This document shows, one piece after another, positions 11,691-23,900 of a stretch of 64,000 nucleotides of DNA; the stretch's first letter is position 1; every line of letters starts with the position of its first letter. The position numbers were made by a program, and so were the translations under genes. Under the pieces are notes generated by a model, which was not told the DNA's origin, ran no database searches, and saw nothing but the letters and a program-made list of their open reading frames with translations. The DNA comes from Cinclus cinclus (taxonomy: Eukaryota > Chordata > Aves > Passeriformes > Cinclidae), in the NCBI RefSeq assembly GCF_963662255.1, contig NC_085052.1, positions 19,010,851 to 19,074,850 on the forward strand, read 5' to 3'.

Positions 11691-12989
11691 GCTGCTGTGT
11701 GCCTGAGAGACACGCACTTCCCCTCAGCTCCCCTGGGGCAATGGAAAGCCAGTGCTTAAAAAGAGACACCAAAATGGAGGATGCACACACACCTTGCTCC
11801 CCTGCTGCCTGCTGTCCCTTGTGTTGGGGGGTTATTTTCATTTCTTCTGAACTGCAGGCCCAGTGCACAAACTGGTGGGGCAGGGGCTGGCTGTACTGGG
11901 ATGTGGCAAGGTGCCTGGAGGGTAGGTAATTGCCTGAGTTTCTTTTGGATGAGAGAGGGGAGCTTTTCCTCCCACTGACATCTTTCCCATCCCAGGGCAA
12001 AACTGGGGGAGGCAATACTCCAGGCAGTTTTTCCCATCTTTATCATGCTTGGTGAGCCATTAAAGAAGTGCCTGGTGCCCTGGTAGCCTCCCATGCCTGG
12101 ACAGGGTGAAAGAAAAGCCATCCCATCCAAGAGTCCACAGTGTTGCTGAATCCTGGTGTATCTCGAAGCTTTGGCACCCATGTGGAGTGATTGTCACTGC
12201 TGGTGGAGGTTGTCTCCCAAGATATTGTCCCCACCTTTCTTCCTCATCTCTTGACCACTTTTGCCTGGCCTTCTGGAAGGCAGAAGGAAGGTGACTAGTG
12301 TAAGTGGGAAAGACCAGGAGTTATTCTGTGGCCATGACCTGAGCATTGACTGCTTTTTGTTACAGGAGACACAAGCAGAAAGACCAGTTTTCTCTTCCTG
12401 ATGGGCAAGGATGGAAAGGAAGTGATGATAAAAAGAGAAGGAGATAAAAAAAAGTTAAATATTGTCAATACAGCATAGAGAGCAGTAGCCTGTAAGCCAC
12501 TAAGCAGGATTTCTTACATCTTCTTGTTTTATTGAATGAAGATTTGGAAATCTGCATGAAGGGAAGATGTCCTAACACAAAGAGTGCTGTGGTTATAGAG
12601 CCTTCTAACAGCACTGTGGAAGATATCATCACCAGAGGGGGTCTTTGGCTGTATCATAAAAGTGTCAAGAAGGAGGGAACATTGATTCTGAATAGTGGAG
12701 ATGTTGGAGGAAAAGGAAAAGGTCCTGCCTCTGAAACTGTTCACTGCAAATCCAGATTTCCCCCCATGGCAGGCACAGTGAGAAGGTTAGATGGGGACAC
12801 CAAATGTTTCCAGCTCCAGCAGGAATTGCTTTGGGCTGTGTTGAATGAGAAAAGCTGGACACACCTGGGAAGCTATAATTCAGACCTTCTGGTTTGCCTC
12901 AGCAAGTGAAACGCTGGGTGATGACACTGACATTTTTTCAAAGGCTGACCTCTACAGTGCCTGTTTCTTCCTTCAGTTAGGTACCAGCA
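11691..12989. other. noncoding DNA, nothing recognised
   Basis: GC-rich to about 12300, then AT-richer. The plus frame 12532-12909 and minus frame 11756-12181 are each overlapped by frames on the other strand and show no domain. No repeat recognised. Confidence 0.45.
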
Positions 12990-13130
12990 TTGGCACTCTA
13001 TGTGTCAAACTCTATTGGCACTCTATATATACTCTATGCAGCCTCAGTTTCCCAGCTGAGAGATGTTTCTTGTATTTGATAACTTTTGGACATCTTTGAT
13101 AAGGAAATGCTCTATGAGTTGCCATGAAAA
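12990..13130 (+). mobile_element. possible MIR-like SINE fragment
   Basis: GCAGCCTCAGTTTCCCAGCT (13038-13057) resembles the MIR 'TGCCTCAGTTTCCCCATCTG' core. The sequence to its right, with AAATGCTCTATGAG, resembles the old-amniote MIR tail. The repeated TTGGCACTCTAT units to the left are not part of MIR. Weak match; boundaries approximate. Confidence 0.35.
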
Positions 13131-13539
13131 AAATCACATGTTCTCTCAGTGCTTCAACTCTCCCTCTCCATTTTACCTGTATTTTTGAAGGCTGCCTTTT
13201 CTTAAGTGAATGCTCAGCACCAAGCACCCCTTGGCTGCAACCTCAGTTCTCTCTGGCCATGCCCGGGGCAGCTTAGACACCTTCAGTCTGGAAGGGGGTC
13301 AGTGGCAGAGCTGTATTTGTCATTCCAGGTGGTATGGTGCTGTGGGAGGGCAGTGCTGTGCTTTGGTGGTACATGGGATGCCTCTGCCTTGTACTACCCC
13401 CAGTCAGCTCAGTGCATCTGCTGGTGCCCTCAGCAGCCTGTGCTGATTGTCCTCCAGGCAAGGTTCCTGCGGGAGCTGAGCAGAAAGAGGATGCATGCTG
13501 ACAGTGTTCCCTGCTTTCCTCCATCGCCCGGTGAGCAGC
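13131..13539. other. noncoding DNA, nothing recognised
   Basis: Moderately GC-rich unique sequence. Three overlapping frames on both strands (13206-13550 plus, 13273-13524 minus) have no recognisable product. Confidence 0.45.
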
Positions 13540-13790
13540 CCCTAATCTGAGGGGCGTGCCAGTATTAATGCCTTTAATAACGACGGATCAGATCGTATGA
13601 AGAGTTTTAATTGATGTCTATATCCCTGGAAACATAAAAACAGCCATACGAGCGTCTTACCACTATTATTTTATCAAAGGTTTTGACGTGGCTGCTGCAT
13701 AGGAGATGTCAGGGAAAAAATTCATGTCTGCAAGGCACAAACAGGCGAAGTAATGGGATATAAATCAAAAACAGTGAAAGGGGAAAGTGG
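13540..13790. promoter_or_regulatory. strong candidate conserved noncoding element
   Basis: One of the most enhancer-like blocks. It has TAATC at 13543-13547, TTTAATAACG near 13573, TAATTG at 13608-13613, a perfect TCF/LEF-type ATCAAAG at 13673-13679, a CRE-like TGACGTG at 13684-13690 and TAATGG at 13751-13756. At least eight CpGs survive within 200 bp although flanking DNA is CpG-poor. No repeats and no exon-like frame. The function call is inference. Confidence 0.5.
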
Positions 13791-15984
13791 TTAGTCACAA
13801 GATCATAGAGTTTTCACTAAAAGGGAGAGCAGTGAATTCTCAATACAAGCAGAAGAATGCATTCATTCTATGGTGCCATCAGCCCTTCCTCCCTGTCCCC
13901 AGTAGCTCAACCCCCTGCCCTAAGGACACACAGTCCTGGGCCAGGGCTGGCCATCTTGGATCTGCCTGTCTGGTCAGAATGGTACATAACACTTCTCTTC
14001 TTTGTCCCCTCCTATTTGTACAGAAGACATGGAAACGTAGCCCAAAAGCAGGGTTACAAATAGCAGCCCCTTTTCTTCAGCTGGTCAAGAACATAGGTAA
14101 CCCTTTGGTAGGTTTGTTTACTTTGCATCACGTGGTGGTCTGTGAACACAAAAATAGCCCCCATTACAGAGGGGTCAAACCCAAGTGTGGAAGACAAAAG
14201 GGGCTGATAGGTTACTCTTGGCTGGTGTAAAGAGAAGGAAGGAAAGCATTAATTGAGTTCAATTTGTTTGCCTTGGGGCAACTTGAGGACGCTACCATGC
14301 AATGTTAGGAGGAGATCGCTTGCAGATCTGCTGCTTTTCAGTGACTAGTTCTGACCTTCAGGACACAGGAATAGCTGGAACCCTTTTGATGACACTGTTT
14401 GGCCATGTTGTCCCCTTTCCACAGCCACAGCCCCACAGAGCTGATCCAGTGGGCCAAGGCAACCAAGAACCACCTGTGAGACGCTCACAAGTCGATCCTG
14501 CACTGACACCTTGCAAACTAATTGTTTCTTCTACCCAAAGCGTCCCACGGGATGTTGTTCTGTCATGGGAAGATGTTGAAACTGGCCAACAGCTGGGAAG
14601 CCATGAGTACAGTGATTGTCTTTTCCAGGGCACTGCTGAGAAAAAGCTTGCAGCATGGCTTCCTTGTCCAATTGCTTGGGTTGCAAATGTAAAAAGCTGG
14701 AGAGAGGGGTAAAAGTGGAAGGAGGAGAGGAAGGGAGGAGAGGATGAAAAGGAGGAGAAGCTGGTGGATAAAAAGAAATTTGAAAAAAAGTAAGTGAAAT
14801 ATTCAAACTGGAAAGTGATATTATAAAAAACTGCAGGGAACACGCTTGAGTGCATTCAAATTTATTCAAACTCTGCATCTGACATTGATGAATGCAACAG
14901 CTTTCTCCACAATATGTAGAGCGCACAGGGCATTTAGGATTGCAGCATCCCTTTCACTGCAGCTGTCTAGGGGCCTGTTCTGAGCACTGTGGAGACCCCT
15001 ACTCTGGGCCCTGGCATGCCCCCTTAAAGAAGAGGCCAGGAAGCCATTTGGGAAGGAACAGAAAAACAAACATAGAAGAAGGATTTCAGCAAAAGATCAT
15101 GGAGGAGAGATTTCAAGGCTAATCCAGCCTTACTGTGTGTGAGGTCTCTATCTTTCTGGCAGGACCCAGTTTCTCCTCGTGCAGTGGTAAAAAAGTTCTT
15201 TCCAACATGCATGAGTCCATAGGAGGGGGTTTGTATTGGGATGCACAAAGTCACTGTCTTTCTGGAGGTCCTATAAAAGATTACCTTACTGTCTGCCAAA
15301 AAAAGCCTCAGTGCAAATATACTTTGCAAGTAGGCACTTCAAGCTCCTATTCTCTGGCACCCAGTAGCAAAAAGATCTTGTGGCTCTGGCCCAACATTAA
15401 GACCATGAACTAGTCATCTTCCTGCAGGGAGCACTCTTGCACCCTCTTTGCATGCCTCAGTGGCAGGCTGGCACCCCAAGCGATGACTTCTACACTTTCC
15501 TCCAATTTCTCCTCCCCTTGCCTGGGAAGCATAGCAGCTTTTAGGAATAACAGGGTACAGAAGAGCTTGAGTCAACAACCACCTGCGACTGTTTATCTAT
15601 AGATTTCATGCTTGCAGGGTTTTTTGGGAAGAGGATGGATGGAGTTACCTTTCCGATGGATGCTCATGGAAAGAGGTGCAAACCTGCCAACATGCCAAGT
15701 AGGCACTGAACTCCCACTTTCTCTTCCACCTCTGTATGTGGACAGAGCTCGTCTCTGCAGACACAGCACAGCAAGAATTTCCATGCACATGCCTTGTGGT
15801 ACTGAATCTGGCAGAAGGCTGGGAGGCAGCCTGGAAGACCTGGCACCCTCAGCAGACTGCAGATACTCATAGAGAGGGTAGGATTCTTTCCTTTCTTCCT
15901 TCCTAGTGTCTCTTCCCACGGACACCTGAGACAATCTCTGATATTTTTTTTTTCGGTATCCAAGGCTTTTATATCTTCATGTTA
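13791..15984. other. noncoding DNA with a purine tract
   Basis: Unique sequence. A purine-rich stretch of about 90 bp at 14701-14792 (GGAGGAGAGGAAGGGAGG type) creates the pyrimidine-rich minus frames at 14358-14926, which read as Ser/Phe/Pro strings and are not genes. No repeat family recognised. Confidence 0.45.
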
Positions 15985-16090
15985 GAAAGATTCTGATGTC
16001 TAGGACATCAGAGACCTGAGTTAACTCCCAGATCCACAGCAAGCTCCCTGTGTGGTTTGGGTCAGGTCTCATCATTATTGCAAGTTAAAT
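15985..16090 (+). mobile_element. MIR-like SINE fragment
   Basis: 'GACATCAGAGACCTGAGTT ... CTCCCAGATCCACAGCAAGCTCCCTGTGTGG...GGGTCAGGTCTCATC' follows the MIR core order: 'GAGACCTGGGTTC', 'CTGCCAC', 'CTGTGTGACCTTGGGCAAGTC'. Diverged, about 100 bp, sense on plus. Boundaries approximate. Confidence 0.5.
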
Positions 16091-17190
16091 TCTCCACATG
16101 TGATGTAAGTGCAAGTATATAGCAGCCTGGTGGTTTTCTAAACAAGAGATGCGTTTATAGTGCCATCATTGCAGACTGTCATGTTTTCCACAGTGTCTTT
16201 CTGCCACTGTACTATGTACAACACCTAGAATTTCTGTTTTAGGCTGTTTTGCCTTTCCTTTCCTTCTCCTTTCCTTTTCAAATCTTATCTCCTCTATGCT
16301 ACTGTGACTCCATCTTTTGCTCAGATGGACTGTGTCTGACACATGAAGAAATTTGGCTGCTCATCCTCCATGATCTAAGAGGGGGCCTGTGCAACAGGGG
16401 CTTCCTGCTGTTTGCTCTCCATTGCTCTGTACAGCTCCTATCTGAAGGGGCAGAGTGCAGATCTGACTCGGCTTTGGCAGTCTCCCTACCAGAGCAGCCA
16501 CTTGGGAGAAGAGTGGGTGGGTCACTCTGTGGGGCAGCACCAAATGGTGGGGCCCATCATGGTGTGTGCTGAGATACTATTGTATCTCAGAATCATGGCT
16601 GGACCAACCTGGAGGCAGTGGGAGCAAGGCCATATCCCTACCAGAGGTTAGTGCATAGTGTCCTCACCTGAGCCCTGTCATAGAGATGGGCTGGATAGGA
16701 AGGGAAGTGGTGGGGAAATGCTTCAGGAACACAGGCACGATGGATTTTGAAGAGGTAAGGTAATAAAGGAGTCCAAATTTGAGCCACTTTCCTCCAAGTT
16801 CAGTTTTTCTGTGGCCCATTGTTTCTAGCAAGGACCATTTCTAAGTCTTTAGAAAGACATCTGGTTACTGTTCATGGTGGTATCAGAAGCAAGGTTGGAC
16901 AGTCCAAAAGACCAAGTAAGAAGCAAGAAACTCCGCTGTGTCCTGGGAGTAGGACATCCTCACAATGTCTTTCTTAGTGTGGCCTTGGGAAATGACGCTG
17001 CCTTGCCCATGTCCTTAGAAGGACAACATCAGAGAGGCCACCTCTCCCCCTCCCAGTGTTGAATTGTCTCTGCAGGTGGGCAGGGAAGGCACTGCCAGCC
17101 TGGCATGCTGCTCATGAGGTCCAATAAATGGTTTGGGGGTATGTGCTGTGGCCTGACAGGGGAACTGAGAGCTTCTCCCTCTCGCTGTCT
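16091..17190. other. noncoding DNA, nothing recognised
   Basis: Unique sequence, with a CCTTTCCTTCTCC pyrimidine run near 16255-16280. Frames such as 16249-16572 plus lack ATG starts or domain features. No repeat recognised. Confidence 0.45.
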
Positions 17191-17440
17191 CTCATTTTCT
17201 CTTTAGATCGTCGTCATGGTGTAAACAAACAAGCTAAACTCTGTGAGATTTACAGTGCCCAGCTTCGGTGGCTTCCAGTGCGGCGCAGTGAGATATTTCT
17301 GTACAGGCAGGCTAAGCACTTTCCATTTTATACCTCAGCGGCTTTATAGCATCTTAAGGATTTCTGTGCATGCCTGGCTTCACTCAGAGGGAAAAAAATC
17401 AAGCTTGTAAATAAATACTAAATATATATGAACAAAAAAG
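17191..17440. promoter_or_regulatory. candidate conserved noncoding element with forkhead sites
   Basis: A pyrimidine run ending in CTCTTTAG (AG at 17205-17206) opens the block. A perfect forkhead-type GTAAACA lies at 17221-17227 and a second, GTAAATA, at 17407-17413. CpGs occur at 17209-17213, 17266, 17281-17284 and 17339. An in-frame stretch (17207-17349) gives no known domain. It could be an enhancer or a noncoding exon; neither is shown. Confidence 0.45.
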
Positions 17441-17460
17441 ACAGAAGGGAAGCGAGAGGG

Positions 17461-17490
17461 ACACACACGCACACACACGCACACGCACGC
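17461..17490. repeat. (CA)n microsatellite with CpG interruptions
   Basis: A 30-bp run of ACAC/ACGC units. It lies directly after the forkhead-site block. Confidence 0.9.
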
Positions 17491-17639
17491 TTACCCACAC
17501 TGGCAGAGGGAAGCAGAGAGGAGATGCAGAGATAGAGGGGGCTGAATGAGAGATGGAGAGACAAGAGATAAAAAAGAAAGAGCCAGCTGAGCAGCAAGCT
17601 GAGGACGGGCTCTCCTCCACCACAGCCAGATGGAAAGAA

Positions 17640-17735
17640 AATAAGCCAGAGTGAGCAGCTTTCTGGCAATTTGGGGAATATTAATTTCCCATCGGGTCAG
17701 ACGAATGGCTGTGCCTGAGGTTAAGTTGAAACAGC
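17640..17735. promoter_or_regulatory. short candidate conserved element
   Basis: A near-palindromic GGGAATATTAATTTCCC-like stretch at about 17684-17700 sits between purine-rich flanks and is followed by ATCGGGTCAGACGAATGG with two CpGs. Too short for more than a tentative call. Confidence 0.3.
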
Positions 17736-19399
17736 AGGTGAAGGCACTCTGCTCTGTTACAGCCCTCAGCCCAAAATCAGGCACCCCATTTGGCTGCTAC
17801 TCCTGTACTCTGCCCTCTTCTCATTCTGCCTCTCTGCCATTTGACAAGTCCTTCCTGCAGTCAGATCTGCTCCTGACCCCAGATCAGGAGCAAGCTCCCA
17901 GGAGCAGAAGCTGCACCTGGCTCTGAAGGGCTCCTGCAGTGGTGGCTCCTGGGCTGAGCCACCCTCCTGTGTTCAGTTCCAGTGGGACAAGAGTGGCAGT
18001 GTTCTTTCCTCCCATTTTTGTGAGTCACTGGGTTTTCTCTCTCATCTTTGGCAGAAGGACAAAAATACAGCCTTTAGCCAGAAGCAGGATCCCACTGGGT
18101 TCCAGTATCCCCAGATTTCAGTGCTAGTGTAGGTAAGGTATCCCCAGAACCCCACTAAATATCTTCTCTGTCTTTGATATCAGCAGTCTTTTCCATGGAC
18201 ACTTGCTGCCAAGTGAACTCCTAGAAATGAGCTCCAAGGGAAGCTCTTTGTGCTTCTTATTTTGTTTTGATGTTAACATGTTTAATCCCCAGTCAGGATC
18301 TTTCACCTGCACCTATAATATGGAAAATAAGCTCAAGGGCCAGCTGCATGTGGCAGGACACAGCAGCAGGACAGGTTTCCTGTAGGATCCTTTGTCACTC
18401 CCAGCACTTAGCACCAGCTCCACAGCCCTGATACATGAATATAAACCTCCTCCATTCTTTCCAGTGCCAGATCTCTTTGCACCATATTCTCCCACCGCTA
18501 GGGTTGGAGCAGTGAAAGAAGTGACTTCACAGTGGTGACACAAGGAATGGTTGCCAGAGATGGAAGCCAAAGTTTGGTTTCTGTAGACCTGCTAATGTGT
18601 CATCCAGGGGGACCACACCACACTCTAGGTGACATGGAAGCTGACAGCTAGCAGGTTTAATAGAGCTGTTGCAACTCTGCATAGCACATGGCAGCCTGCA
18701 TCCACATCTCAATGTGGTCACCCTTTTATCCTGGCTGAGCTGAGCTGAAGGAGCCCTGGGAATAAGGGCTGTGGCCAGGGGTTTTCCATACAAACAAGGC
18801 CAGCGTGAGGATAGTATCTCTGCCATGGCTTTTCTGTCACTTGCCTCATGTGGTTTCCCTTCCTTAGTCCTGGCACATGATGACCTTTCCTGATGTTGGG
18901 CTGTCTTATCACAGCAGGAGGTCTGTGTGCTCCAGCTTTTAACCAGGCTGCTGCTCGTGTGAGCATCCAGTACAGGCTAAATGAGTACATTTGGGTAGCA
19001 AAAATCTCTGTCCACAATGCACAGGGGTGTGTATTGCCCCGCTGACCTGGAGATGATACAGATGCCAAGGAGATATCAGTCACACTTCCTCAGGGAAAAG
19101 ACTGCATGCCATGCAGCAAATGCAGGCAAATGAGCCTGCAGCTCCCTAGCTTTCCCTTGAATGACCTGTGCTATGAAATGTTGCTTATGAAGCTACCTGA
19201 AGTAGCTGGGCCAAATTTTGGACCTTGCGTGGTGTGAAAATACTTGTGCAAGGCTCTGCTGGTGGAGTAACCCCAGGCTAGAGAGTGGCTGGCTCCATCT
19301 CCAGGTGAGAGCCCACCCTGCTCTGCTCCCAATGCTGGCTCCCTGCTGCTGGCCTTCTGCCTAGAGCAGAGGGGCTCCTGGGCCGGGGGAAGGGACTGT
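17736..19399. other. noncoding DNA, nothing recognised
   Basis: Unique, GC-moderate. The minus frames at 18527-18826 and 18718-19083 overlap each other and lack domains. Text near 19200-19270 (GGGCCAAATTTTGGACC) faintly recalls an old amniote repeat but is too diverged to assign. Confidence 0.4.
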
Positions 19400-19600
19400 C
19401 TCCCCTTGGGTCACTGACAATTTCTCACCATTCACTCCATGCCCGGGACTCGCTTCCCCTTCTCAGATATTAAGTATTCAAACCTCATTTACATCCTTAT
19501 TTTTCAATTTGCTGCCACAGTAGTTTAATTTATTCTATATAATTTCTTTTTCTGAGGGGACATTAATCATTGCCCTGTGCTTTTTGGCGCCTGTGGGATA
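19400..19600. promoter_or_regulatory. candidate conserved noncoding element
   Basis: AT-rich from about 19465, with CAGATATTAAGTATTC, TTTAATTTATTC and CATTAATCATTG (TAATCA at 19564-19569). Repeat-free and without open frames. The right edge runs into T-rich and C-rich simple sequence. Confidence 0.4.
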
Positions 19601-19644
19601 TGTGTGTGTTTTTTTTTTTAAATCAATAAAATAAAGCAACCTTC

Positions 19645-19685
19645 CTTCCCTCTACCCACCCCCCCCACTCCTTCCCACCCCCAAC
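19645..19685 (-). other. C-rich tract, minus-strand G-quadruplex candidate
   Basis: C runs at 19648-19650, 19655-19657, 19659-19667, 19674-19676 and 19678-19682 are separated by short A/T loops, so the minus strand carries five or more G3+ runs. An A-rich AATAAAATAAAG stretch lies just to the left. Confidence 0.5.
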
Positions 19686-20510
19686 ATGCCCCTTTGCCGG
19701 AGGAGAGAAATATCATTTCTCCATCCGTTTTTTTAGCCCCATTGTTTCTTTCATTTTCAGCCCAAACAGATTAACTTGTCTTTTTTATTTCTGATGAAAT
19801 GCTGTGTGAATAGAGTGTCTGGGTGGGGAGATCTTCTGGCTGGTGCTGCCCGCTGTGTCACTCAAAGGGCGGGTTTAGGATGACGTCCCTGCTGAAGTGC
19901 TGAAGCCCAGAGCCTCTAGAAGGTGAAATTTGGAATTTTCAAAGCCAGGCCTTGGAAACCAAATTTTGGGGAAAGGATAACTGCTCAGCTGGGGAGGATG
20001 CAAAATCACTCAACCCAAAGAACTGCAAACATGCAGCCTTGAAGACAAGGTAATATGTGCCATGATATTCTAAGGAAAAAGAGAGCTAATCATGGGGAAG
20101 AAAGAAGAGAGTTTGAAGGAGGAAGAGAGAGAAAAAGAAAAAAAATAAAAAGGAAAGACAAAATAATTTGGAAAAAAAGAGAAAGACCAGAGTGCCAGAG
20201 CTTAATGGCTTTTCCATTTGATTCTAGCTGATTCAAACACAAGAAAGGGTGGTGGTTTGTTCTCCAGGCTTAGCCCAGTGTCTAGTTCATGGGGTGTGTG
20301 ACTCAGTGGTGCTGCAGTGTTGTGGGGACACATGCAGAGACCCCCAGGCTGCACAGCACAGGCCTCCTGCAGGGCAGCATCACAGGCTCCCCCACCACAC
20401 ACTCCAGGTTTTTGTCCATTATAGCTGTTTTCTTTTGTTGTTATGTAATCTCCGATAATGAAAGTCCAGTTTGAAGAGGATGCTTAATGTGGTATTAGTC
20501 AGTTGAAATA
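19686..20510. other. noncoding DNA with purine tract
   Basis: Contains an AT-rich, possibly conserved portion to about 19800, then unique sequence. A purine-rich tract lies at 20095-20186 (GAAAAAGAAAAAAAA type). No exon recognised. Confidence 0.45.
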
Positions 20511-20990
20511 TAAGTGTAAATTACATGCCTGCAGCTAGAAAAAGATGGTTACAACAGAAAACATCCCTCTTTAGTAGCATAGTATAATCAAGAGAGCTGA
20601 TCAAAAAAGAATTTTGATGAACCAGTATTCCATTGGAAAATGCAGAATCCTCCAAATTGAACCATTTTCTAGAAATGTTAAATGTTGACTGGAATTCTTG
20701 GCAGAAGTTTGAATTGACCCAGAATGCAATGGATTATTTGGTTTTGCTTTTCTCACTATATTTATAAGCTATTTTGTTTTTTCAATGCTATCAAAACAGA
20801 AACTTTAACATTATTTTCATGCCTCTGCATTGAATTTCCTTCAGAATTAACATTCTGTTCTGCCCCATTCTGTGCACTTTATTTTTCATTTCACTTCATG
20901 ATGAAAATAAATGTAGAAATAACAGAATTTCCTGTAAGCTGGAATTTCAACTTTTCTATCTCTTTCTAGAGATCAGCAATTCTAAAAGGC
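20511..20990. repeat. possible very old AT-rich interspersed repeat
   Basis: Many short phrases of the type TTTTGATGAACC, CCATTGGAAAATG, AATTGAACCATTTT and GAAACTTTAACATT recur in the style of an ancient amniote element rich in GAAATTTT/AAAATTTC words. I recall the style, not a named consensus. It could equally be unique AT-rich DNA. Confidence 0.3.
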
Positions 20991-23900
20991 AATGGAATAT
21001 TTTCCCCAATATTATGACAAGGCAGAAAATGTTACTTGGAAAATATTTGTATCTCTTGAATAGTGTCTGGTTATTGTATAATAGGCCAAGTTCTGAACCA
21101 TCTCAAAAAAAATAAAAAATAGGGTTAAACACAGCAGGTTTGTCTACACTGATTTCCAGAGCCACCCATGCAGTGAAGGGAACTGCCATGTAAGTGTATG
21201 GCCTCAATCACATAATTTGGTAAACTGCAATCAGTGATGCTGATGGAAGGAGGGGAGAGCCTTCAGCCCTCATGCCCCACCAGCACAGGCGTTGCTGTCT
21301 GAAATGCGGAGATTTCTGGGAGTTGTGTCTGTGTTGTTGGTTTGCTGCCAGTGTTTTTCTGCGGATGTCTCTCTGTTATATATTTGAAGAATTTTTATGG
21401 AGGTACGTGGAAGTGTTTTGGACATGTAACAGAGAAAAATGAATTAATCTTTGGCTTGCAAGAAGCATGAGCTCCATCACCCAGCCATGAGTAGGCCTGC
21501 ACTAAAGACCATTGGAGCAAATCTGCAGTTCCCATTTGCCTCCCTGAGGTCTAGGTTCAGGTTGGCAGAGCAGGACTCTGTTGTGTGGTATCAGAGATGG
21601 GCACCCTACCACTAAGGGGTGCACCAGCCACCTTGAAACCGTCAGGGCCCAAGGGTGGCACAGACAGATGCTGTGAGCTGGTTTTGATGTGTGTGTGATG
21701 GCTCCAGCCCAAACCGCAGTTCCCTCCTGGATCCAGGTGATGCTGAAAGAGCAGCATGTAAATGACAGTGAGCTTGTCCCCAGCTCTCCTGTGCACCCTG
21801 GAAGAGTGATTGCTTCCAGTCGTGGACCATGAACTTGCAAACGCTCACACAATCCTGGTCCTGCAGTTTAGATTGGGCTCAACACTCTGTCACCCGAATT
21901 CGAAGCAGGTCTGTTGCAGAACACCCACCTGAGCATTGCAGCATGCCCCAGCCAGGGTGGTCAAAGCATCTGGCCACATGTTCCTCTGAGGAAGGAGCTC
22001 TTGGAATTCAGCATCTGTATTGCAAGCATTTTCTGTGCCTTTGTAGCTGTGCTTATGTTTCTTGCCAGTGCCTCAGGGAGCACTCTGTGAAGCTGAAATA
22101 ATGTAAGATCTGTTCTGCTCAGGGTGTTTCACTCCCTGGATGGTAGGAATACTACAAGAAGACCAGATCTTGCAGTATTTCAGCCCTATAAGTGGCTCCT
22201 CGAGGCAAAGAAAGACTCATGAAGAAGAAACACAAATACAAATACCAAGATATTTGATTTCCCAGTGTGATCTTTCTTCCTCTTCTGCTGTTCATGTACT
22301 CACTGGTACCCATGCAAAAAATAAAAAGAACCACCCTACTCACAAACCAACTATATGTGAAGTGGATATTACGGGACATGACTTATGATTTTATAAAATA
22401 CTTTCACATACTCATACAGTAGAGGCATAGATGGGACAAAATAAATGTCAAAATTTGTCTGTGATTTTGCCATAAGGTATGTGTGGGTTGGGGCCCAAAT
22501 TCATGATCTCGTAGGCAAGAGCCAACTCATGTATTTTAATACACAGAGCTGCCATGGAGCATTTTCACATGGGTGTCTTGAACTGCAGCCACGAGCATGG
22601 CAAAATCAGACTGGAAGACCACCAACAGCTTGGGAATTTGGACACGTACATGTTGGAGTGTGTCATACAAAATGTGTATGGGGAATATGAGCTGTGCAAT
22701 AACCATGATACACAGGACACACGTGTGTCAGAAATCATATGTCCACATGTGTGCTGCTGAGCAGAGGAGGGAGCAGCCAGCAGGGGTGCTGGAGGCCAAG
22801 ATTTGCAAAGATACTTAATGTTAACTTCAGAATTTGCAACTTGTGTGAGAAAAACCCCCATCTTGTTGCCTCCTGTTCTGCTCTGGAGCCCTCTGTGACA
22901 GCCCAGCTGCATTTGGGACATCAAAAGTGCCAACATGGGTGGATGTGGAGGGCTGTCAGTAGGCCAGTTGTTTGATACAAGGTAAATCCAAATCACATTT
23001 CTCAGTCTCATGGGTCTTTTTTCTGGAACATGCATCCCTGTGTTGGGCTGGACAGAGGAAAACACAAGCAGGACTTTGGGGCAAGAAAGGTACAAGACGG
23101 GAGCATGAAGGTACAAGCCTGTGTCTGGGAAATGGTTCTTCCATGGACATTTCTGAGAAAATAAGTGCTTGTTCATAGACAGGGAGAGACTGGATCTTCT
23201 ATGAAAAGAAAAGAATGGTGTAAAGTGCTAGAAAAAAGGACACCCTTTTTTGGAAAACCCACATTTCTCAGCCAGAACTTCTGTTCAGAGGGATGGTTGG
23301 CTTTTTGCCTGCCAGTTTGGCATGCAGAACTACTGTGGTGAGTTGTGTGTAAGGTACTGTTTTCCAGCCAGGTTTGTTTCTGGCTGTGTTTCACTTTCAT
23401 TTGTTCTTTGTCATTTGTTCTTCTTCTCTTTGAAACATTTTAATTGCCTAATCAGTTTGCAGAGTCATCAGCGTGTGAGGTAGCAGTCTCTCTCACACAT
23501 ACACGGGCCTTCCTACCCGAGCATGTTCCCATGACTGACTGAGGTGAGCAGTCAGCACCTCCACTAAGGCATAGAGACAAGGGCCAGACCGCACAGCAGC
23601 CAGAGAAGGCAGTGGTGCCCATCCAGACATCAGGCAGGTTATGGATATGGAGCTGATTTTTGTGATGGTGGTGGGACATCGACCAGTGGGGCACTGCTGT
23701 CCCAGGCTGTGTGGAGCTGCATGCCCTGTACACACAACAGGGCTGAACAAGATGCCCTGGCATCTTGGTGCCTCCTTCCAGCTGGGATAGGCAATGTAGA
23801 TGCCCCTCTGGAAGGAAAAGGAGGGGGTCTGATAGAGAAGCTCCATGCCATGAAGATTTGAACTTCACAGGATGACTGCATTGGTGGGGCACAACCCTCT

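Noticed and set aside
22565..23176. Minus-strand open frame of about 203 codons
   Set aside because: Cys/His/Pro/Ser-rich random composition, crossed by several plus-strand frames, no recognisable domain or splice context.
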